Source: a virus. Taken from it: a stretch of 42,508 nt of DNA. Below the pieces are notes generated by a model. That model was not told the DNA's origin and searched no databases. It was given only the letters and a program-made list of their open reading frames with translations. Made by a program: the position numbers and the translations under genes. Shown here one piece after another: positions 39,412-42,508 of the stretch. The stretch spans positions 1 to 42,508 of the IMG/VR virus record IMGVR_UViG_3300046660_000087; one strand, written 5' to 3'. How positions within the stretch are numbered: the stretch's first letter is position 1; every line of letters begins with the position of its first letter.

Positions 39412-39620
39412 TGAGACCCAGCGCACTCCCAATGCTCTCCTCTGCGCGCGCCTATGCCCTCGCTGGGGTGCCTACTGCCCCGCTCATCCAATCGATGGTC
39501 TCGGACATGGCGCAGGAGCTCGCTAACACGATGGGCGGCCCTGTCTCGGTCTCCCTTCCTGGCAACTATCGCATCACCAGGGAGCCAACAACGCGCGCAG
39601 GGGTAACGCGCTATGCCTGA
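39411..39620 (+). CDS. Small hypothetical protein, 69 aa
   Basis: Not recognised. Ala/Pro/Met-rich first half, Thr/Arg-rich end. The ATG at 39411 overlaps the previous stop, favoured over upstream in-frame starts that lie inside the previous gene. Confidence 0.55.
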   Translation: MRPSALPMLSSARAYALAGVPTAPLIQSMVSDMAQELANTMGGPVSVSLPGNYRITREPTTRAGVTRYA

Positions 39621-39652
39621 GATAAGCCCGCCATCCTCCATAAAACGGATGA

Positions 39653-39697
39653 AGCCGCTAGTACCCATATAGAAGCCCAGGAGCGGCTCCTTTTGTT
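39653..39697 (+). terminator. Probable terminator in the early region
   Basis: AGCCGCT (39653-39659) can pair with AGCGGCT (39682-39688); alternatively AGGAG pairs with CTCCT at the same place. Either stem is followed by TTTTGTTT. Confidence 0.5.
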
Positions 39698-39771
39698 TGC
39701 CTGTAGTGTTCCACTAGGGGAAGTCTTCCGAGGGCGCTACGGGCCTCCAATCGATTCCTAGAGGGGTTCAT

Positions 39772-39993
39772 ATGCCGTACCTGATAGAAGCTCATCCCGT
39801 GAGGGGCTACAAGTGTCAAGCGCGGTTCCGGTTGAAGCGTGATGCTTTTGAAGCTGCCCGGATGGCTGCCTGCCTACTCGGATTCACGGAAGCTGAGAAG
39901 GCCCAGCTAGCCACGGGTCAGTTAGGCCCAGGGGAGCTCAGTGTGCGAGTGATTACGGCCCAAGGTTCAGTAACAATTACTCGCACAAGTTAA
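39772..39993 (+). CDS. Small hypothetical protein, 73 aa
   Basis: Not recognised. Basic N-terminal half (YKCQARFRLKRDAFEAARMAA), then a hydrophilic helix and a beta-like end. It has a strong ribosome binding site (GAGGGG), and the TTCCACTAG motif lies 60 bases upstream (39709-39717). Confidence 0.65.
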   Translation: MPYLIEAHPVRGYKCQARFRLKRDAFEAARMAACLLGFTEAEKAQLATGQLGPGELSVRVITAQGSVTITRTS

Positions 39994-40025
39994 GGCCCAG
40001 TAATAAAACTCGGTAGGAAAGTTGT

Positions 40026-40091
40026 ATGAAAGAGACGCGGGGTGTCTGGATGAACCCCGACAATAGTCTTAAGAAAGCCCTCAGTGCCTGA
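40026..40091 (+). CDS. Possible peptide, 21 aa
   Basis: A short frame (MKETRGVWMNPDNSLKKALSA) with AGGAAAG upstream. No other support. Confidence 0.25.
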   Translation: MKETRGVWMNPDNSLKKALSA

Positions 40092-40381
40092 GGATTTTCG
40101 TAAGGCTTTTGCACTAAGTACTGTAATGGAAACACTAGGTTGGAATACATGACGGAATTCTGCATCTTTTTAAGTGGAATCCGCCAATCCTAAGCTGGGC
40201 AAGGCCAGGGCCCATTTGTCTAACACATGTCAACGCTATGACAATGGAGGAAGTCATAGGGACAATTCATAACGGAGTGTGACCAGCGCACCCTTATGAT
40301 GCAGGCAAGACTTGTTGCAACTTTTAACAAATACGAGCAAGTCATCCACTTTCGCATTACTCCCCAACGAGGAACTGTTGT
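40092..40381. other. Non-coding stretch before the regulator genes
   Basis: No gene supported. Contains a small inverted repeat TGTCA/TGACA (about 40228-40243) and a variant of the repeated motif, TCCACTTTCGCATTAC (40345-40360). It could be the control region for the MarR-like gene and integrase. Confidence 0.4.
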
Positions 40382-40552
40382 ATGCTGTTGTCACTTGCAG
40401 GTTACGGGGTCCATTTCTGCCGCGACTACATAGAGCGGAATGGCCGTGCAATACCCTGGTTTGAATACCTCAATGATGAGTTCACCGGAGGCATTCAGAT
40501 TCTTATTTTCCGGCGCTGGCTGATTATGGCGGGGCCGTTAGAACATAACTAA
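40382..40552 (+). CDS. Small hypothetical protein, 56 aa
   Basis: Not recognised. GAGGAAC is a good ribosome binding site. The sequence looks protein-like (FCRDYIERNGRAIPWFEYLNDEFTGGIQILIFRRWLIM), with an aromatic-rich hydrophobic C-terminal part. Ends 14 bases before the MarR-like gene. Confidence 0.5.
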   Translation: MLLSLAGYGVHFCRDYIERNGRAIPWFEYLNDEFTGGIQILIFRRWLIMAGPLEHN

Positions 40553-40566
40553 ATGAGGAAGGAAAG

Positions 40567-40950
40567 ATGAGCAGCACTACGGCTCTACACGTGGCAGCGG
40601 AAGTCTTGCAGATGTTTCGACAGTTGTATGCCGAAAAGATGGACAAGCAGGATGTACCGCCCAACACAGTGCTCATCTTCGCTGAAGTTGCGGCTAACCC
40701 TGGGAGGTCCCTTAAGGAGCTCCAGGAGGCCACCGGATTGGGTCAGGCTGTGGTCTCCCGCAGTGTGGCAGCGTTAGGCCGTGGTAACGCCTCTATGGGC
40801 CCAGGGCTGGGCCTCTTGCAGACTGAAGAGGACCCAGCGAACTACAGCAGGAAGATTGTGAGCCTTACAGACGATGGACAACAGTTCCTATCGCGTGTGG
40901 ATGAGCAGCTCGGTAGGTTCGTAAGACAGAGGGCCGCAAAAGCAGCCTGA
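40567..40950 (+). CDS. MarR-like winged-helix regulator
   Basis: A 127-residue protein with a winged helix: helix-turn-helix RSLKELQEATGLGQAVVSRSVAAL (about residues 47-71), wing region GLLQTEEDPANYSRKIVSLTDDG and a C-terminal dimerisation helix. The KIVSLTDDGQQFL segment is typical of MarR-type proteins. With the integrase next to it, it is the best candidate for a lysogeny switch or repressor, which is inference. Strong AGGAAGGAA ribosome binding site. Confidence 0.8.
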   Translation: MSSTTALHVAAEVLQMFRQLYAEKMDKQDVPPNTVLIFAEVAANPGRSLKELQEATGLGQAVVSRSVAALGRGNASMGPGLGLLQTEEDPANYSRKIVSLTDDGQQFLSRVDEQLGRFVRQRAAKAA

Positions 40951-40967
40951 GAGATTCAGTAAGTGAT

Positions 40968-40991
40968 GGGCCCCGAAAGGGGCTCTTTTTC
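40968..40991 (+). terminator. Rho-independent terminator after MarR-like gene
   Basis: Stem GCCCC/GGGGC with GAAA loop followed by TCTTTTTCG. It separates the regulator from the integrase gene. Confidence 0.8.
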
Positions 40992-41014
40992 GTTTACCCA
41001 GTGGGAGACCAATC

Positions 41015-42121
41015 ATGTCTGAAGTTTATCAACGGGAAGGTAGTCCGTTCTGGTACTTCACAGTCACCGAGAATGGCAAGCGAGTCCGCAAGTCCACCAA
41101 GACCAAGATTAAGAAGGAAGCCCAGCTGGTCATGGCCAAGCATTTGGCGGGCATCAGGCAGGAGCAGGAGGCTAAACAAGACCCAGCCTCTTACGGCCCA
41201 TCCCTGCACGAGGCTTATACTCGCGCGCTGCGAGAATACAAACCGTGGCGGGACAGCCCAGATATGCGGACCATCGAGAAGAACCAGCGAGCTCTGTATG
41301 AGCACTTTGGGCAGACTCGAAAGCTGGCCACCATCGACCAAGTAGCCATCGCTGAATACATGCAGAAGCTGGCGAGTGAGGGGAAGGCAGGGAGCACCAT
41401 CAATCAGCGCGTGTCCCCGCTCTTGGTCCTCTATAGCGAAGCCATCGACCACTGGGGATTCGACAAGCTGGTGAAGCCCCGCATCGTGCGCCACAAGGTC
41501 TACGAGGGCCGCCAGCGTAGGTTCACAGGTGAGGAAGTTCAGGAAGCCATCAGACGCCTTGAGAAGGGCCCGCTGGAGGTCTACAAGGACGTAGCGGACC
41601 TCATCCGTGTACTCTCGGACACCGGGATGCGCCTCAACGAGGCCCTCAGCCTGACCCGTGCGGGGTTTGACCTGGAGGAGCGTCAAATCATCCTGTGGGT
41701 CACCAAGAACAAGCAGCCCAGGGCTGTCCCGATGACTCCGTTGGTCCACCAGGTCCTCACCAAGCGGGCCCACCTCTCGAAGCCCTTCGGTATGGTCAGT
41801 ACCACCCAAGCATCCCGAGCGTGGCGCTGGGTGAGAGCTGAGATGGGGTTCGCTGAGGATAAGGAGTTCGTGATGCACACCCTGAGGCACACGGTAGGCT
41901 CCAGGCTGGCTGACGCCAACGTGAGTGCCCCGCTGATTCAACACATGCTCGGTCACAAGAACATGAAGACTACCCAGAAGTACATCCACGTGAGCGCTGC
42001 TGGTCTCCGTGGTGTGGCTGATATTCTTGCAAAAGATTGTGCCCTCAGTGTGCCCGAATGGGACTCAAAAGAGGCATCAAATGAACCGGATGGTACAGAA
42101 ATTAAGGCTGTATCTAGTTGA
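41015..42121 (+). CDS. int: Tyrosine recombinase / integrase
   Basis: A 368-residue phage integrase. The N-terminal 60 residues are an arm-binding-like segment (REGSPFWYFTVTENGKRVRKSTKTK), then a core-binding SAM-like domain and the catalytic domain with R206 (TGMRLNE), H288-x-x-R291 (HTLRHTVG), H314 (LGHKN) and Y323 (TTQKYIHV). All catalytic positions are intact, so it should recombine attP with a host attB. It is on the same strand as the RNA polymerase and ends 387 bases from the end of the window. Own ribosome binding site GGGAG. Confidence 0.95.
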   Translation: MSEVYQREGSPFWYFTVTENGKRVRKSTKTKIKKEAQLVMAKHLAGIRQEQEAKQDPASYGPSLHEAYTRALREYKPWRDSPDMRTIEKNQRALYEHFGQTRKLATIDQVAIAEYMQKLASEGKAGSTINQRVSPLLVLYSEAIDHWGFDKLVKPRIVRHKVYEGRQRRFTGEEVQEAIRRLEKGPLEVYKDVADLIRVLSDTGMRLNEALSLTRAGFDLEERQIILWVTKNKQPRAVPMTPLVHQVLTKRAHLSKPFGMVSTTQASRAWRWVRAEMGFAEDKEFVMHTLRHTVGSRLADANVSAPLIQHMLGHKNMKTTQKYIHVSAAGLRGVADILAKDCALSVPEWDSKEASNEPDGTEIKAVSS

Positions 42122-42508
42122 TTTTTAAGGGTTTCTCAAAGAGTAACTAAGACGCCCCGAGGATGGGGTCGTCCTCGCGCGGCCAACAGGAGCATCACAT
42201 GACCGACATGAGATACCCTTTGTAAATCAATAGTTTCCTCCTTCGGGGCACATTCATTAGCGCATCACTGTGTCTAAGAGTGTGCCCAAATCTCTCCCTG
42301 CTGTGCCCGTGGTGTGTCCGCGCCATTTCCCCGCTGTGCCTCCTCTCGATTCCTCTCGCTGCCCTTCGCTGTCTAAAACCTCACTCTCGCTCTTCCCTCG
42401 CTGACATCCTGTTGGTCGTTATCCTAGTACTCTTACTACTAGGCTAAGACCATCTTTCGAGGAATCAATCACTTATAGAAATTAACCATCAGTTTGATGT
42501 CTCTATAG
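42122..42508. other. Non-coding region behind integrase, candidate attP region
   Basis: No gene. Contains a CGAGGA/TCCTCG hairpin (about 42157-42177), a GCCCCGA element (from about 42154) mirrored by TCGGGGC (to about 42249), a GCGCATCACT element shared in part with position 51-59, promoter copy 6 and a perfect 7-bp inverted repeat CCTAGTA/TACTAGG (42423-42443). attP normally lies next to int, so this is where it should be sought; no core site can be defined from this sequence alone. Confidence 0.45.
42374..42392 (+). promoter_or_regulatory. Phage RNA polymerase promoter motif, copy 6
   Basis: TAAAACCTCACTCTCGCTC, identical to the consensus except the last two bases. If the map is circular it reads into the RNA polymerase gene about 290 bases downstream, giving positive feedback. 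Confidence 0.6.

Noticed and set aside
40228-40243. TGTCA/TGACA dyad as MarR operator
   Set aside because: Only five base pairs, which is expected by chance; listed only within the non-coding stretch and not claimed as a site.
1-42508. Direct terminal repeats at the two ends of the window
   Set aside because: Comparison by eye of the first 170 and last 390 bases shows only a shared stretch of about nine bases (CGCATCACT), too short to be a T7-type terminal repeat.
1-42508. tRNA genes and CRISPR arrays
   Set aside because: No cloverleaf with a TTCGANTC-type arm and no regularly spaced repeats were seen; the repeated 19-bp and 9-bp motifs are irregularly spread and fit promoter or operator roles better.

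Overview
The window looks like the complete genome of a T7-type podovirus (Autographiviridae-like) of a GC-rich Gram-negative bacterium. The evidence is a single-subunit RNA polymerase, the T7 order of replication genes (ssDNA-binding protein, endonuclease I, amidase, primase-helicase, DNA polymerase, 5'-3' exonuclease), the T7 order of virion genes (connector, scaffold, capsid, tail tube A and B, internal virion proteins, tail spike, holin, terminases) and an Rz/Rz1 spanin pair, which is only needed in hosts with an outer membrane. Almost everything is on the + strand, tightly packed with stop/start overlaps. The host cannot be named from the sequence.

Layout. 1-173: leader of the RNA polymerase gene. 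174-2609: RNA polymerase. 2652-15203: early-middle and replication block, with lysis genes (amidase, GH24 endolysin, Rz/Rz1) and an RNA-repair-like pair (nucleotidyltransferase plus RNA ligase) mixed into the DNA metabolism genes. A strong terminator (15165-15203) and a phage promoter (15212-15230) mark the switch to virion genes. 15274-36853: virion, lysis and packaging genes. 36854-37797: a mostly non-coding stretch with hairpins, a terminator, a 9-bp inverted repeat and a sigma70-like promoter; by analogy with T7 this is where the physical ends of the virion DNA should lie. 37798-40552: small early genes. 40567-42121: a MarR-like regulator and a tyrosine integrase, followed by 387 bases without a gene.

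Three features set this phage apart from a plain T7 relative. (1) The major capsid gene is split by a 636-nt group I intron whose splice sites can be fixed to the base from P1 and P10 pairings; the intron carries an HNH endonuclease, and a paralogous HNH gene starts directly after the capsid stop codon in the same frame. (2) The integrase and MarR-like regulator suggest that it can be temperate. The map is opened between the integrase and the RNA polymerase, as expected if the sequence was cut near attP. (3) A 19-bp motif, TAAAACCTCACTCTCGCAG, occurs six times on the + strand with few mismatches and is the likely promoter of the phage RNA polymerase. One copy lies inside the endolysin gene. 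A second repeated motif, GTTCCACTAG, sits in front of RNA polymerase and early genes in both orientations and may be an operator.

Expected working order (inference): host RNA polymerase reads the early genes, integrase and phage RNA polymerase; phage RNA polymerase then uses the six motif copies to read the replication and virion blocks. No tRNA genes or CRISPR arrays were seen.
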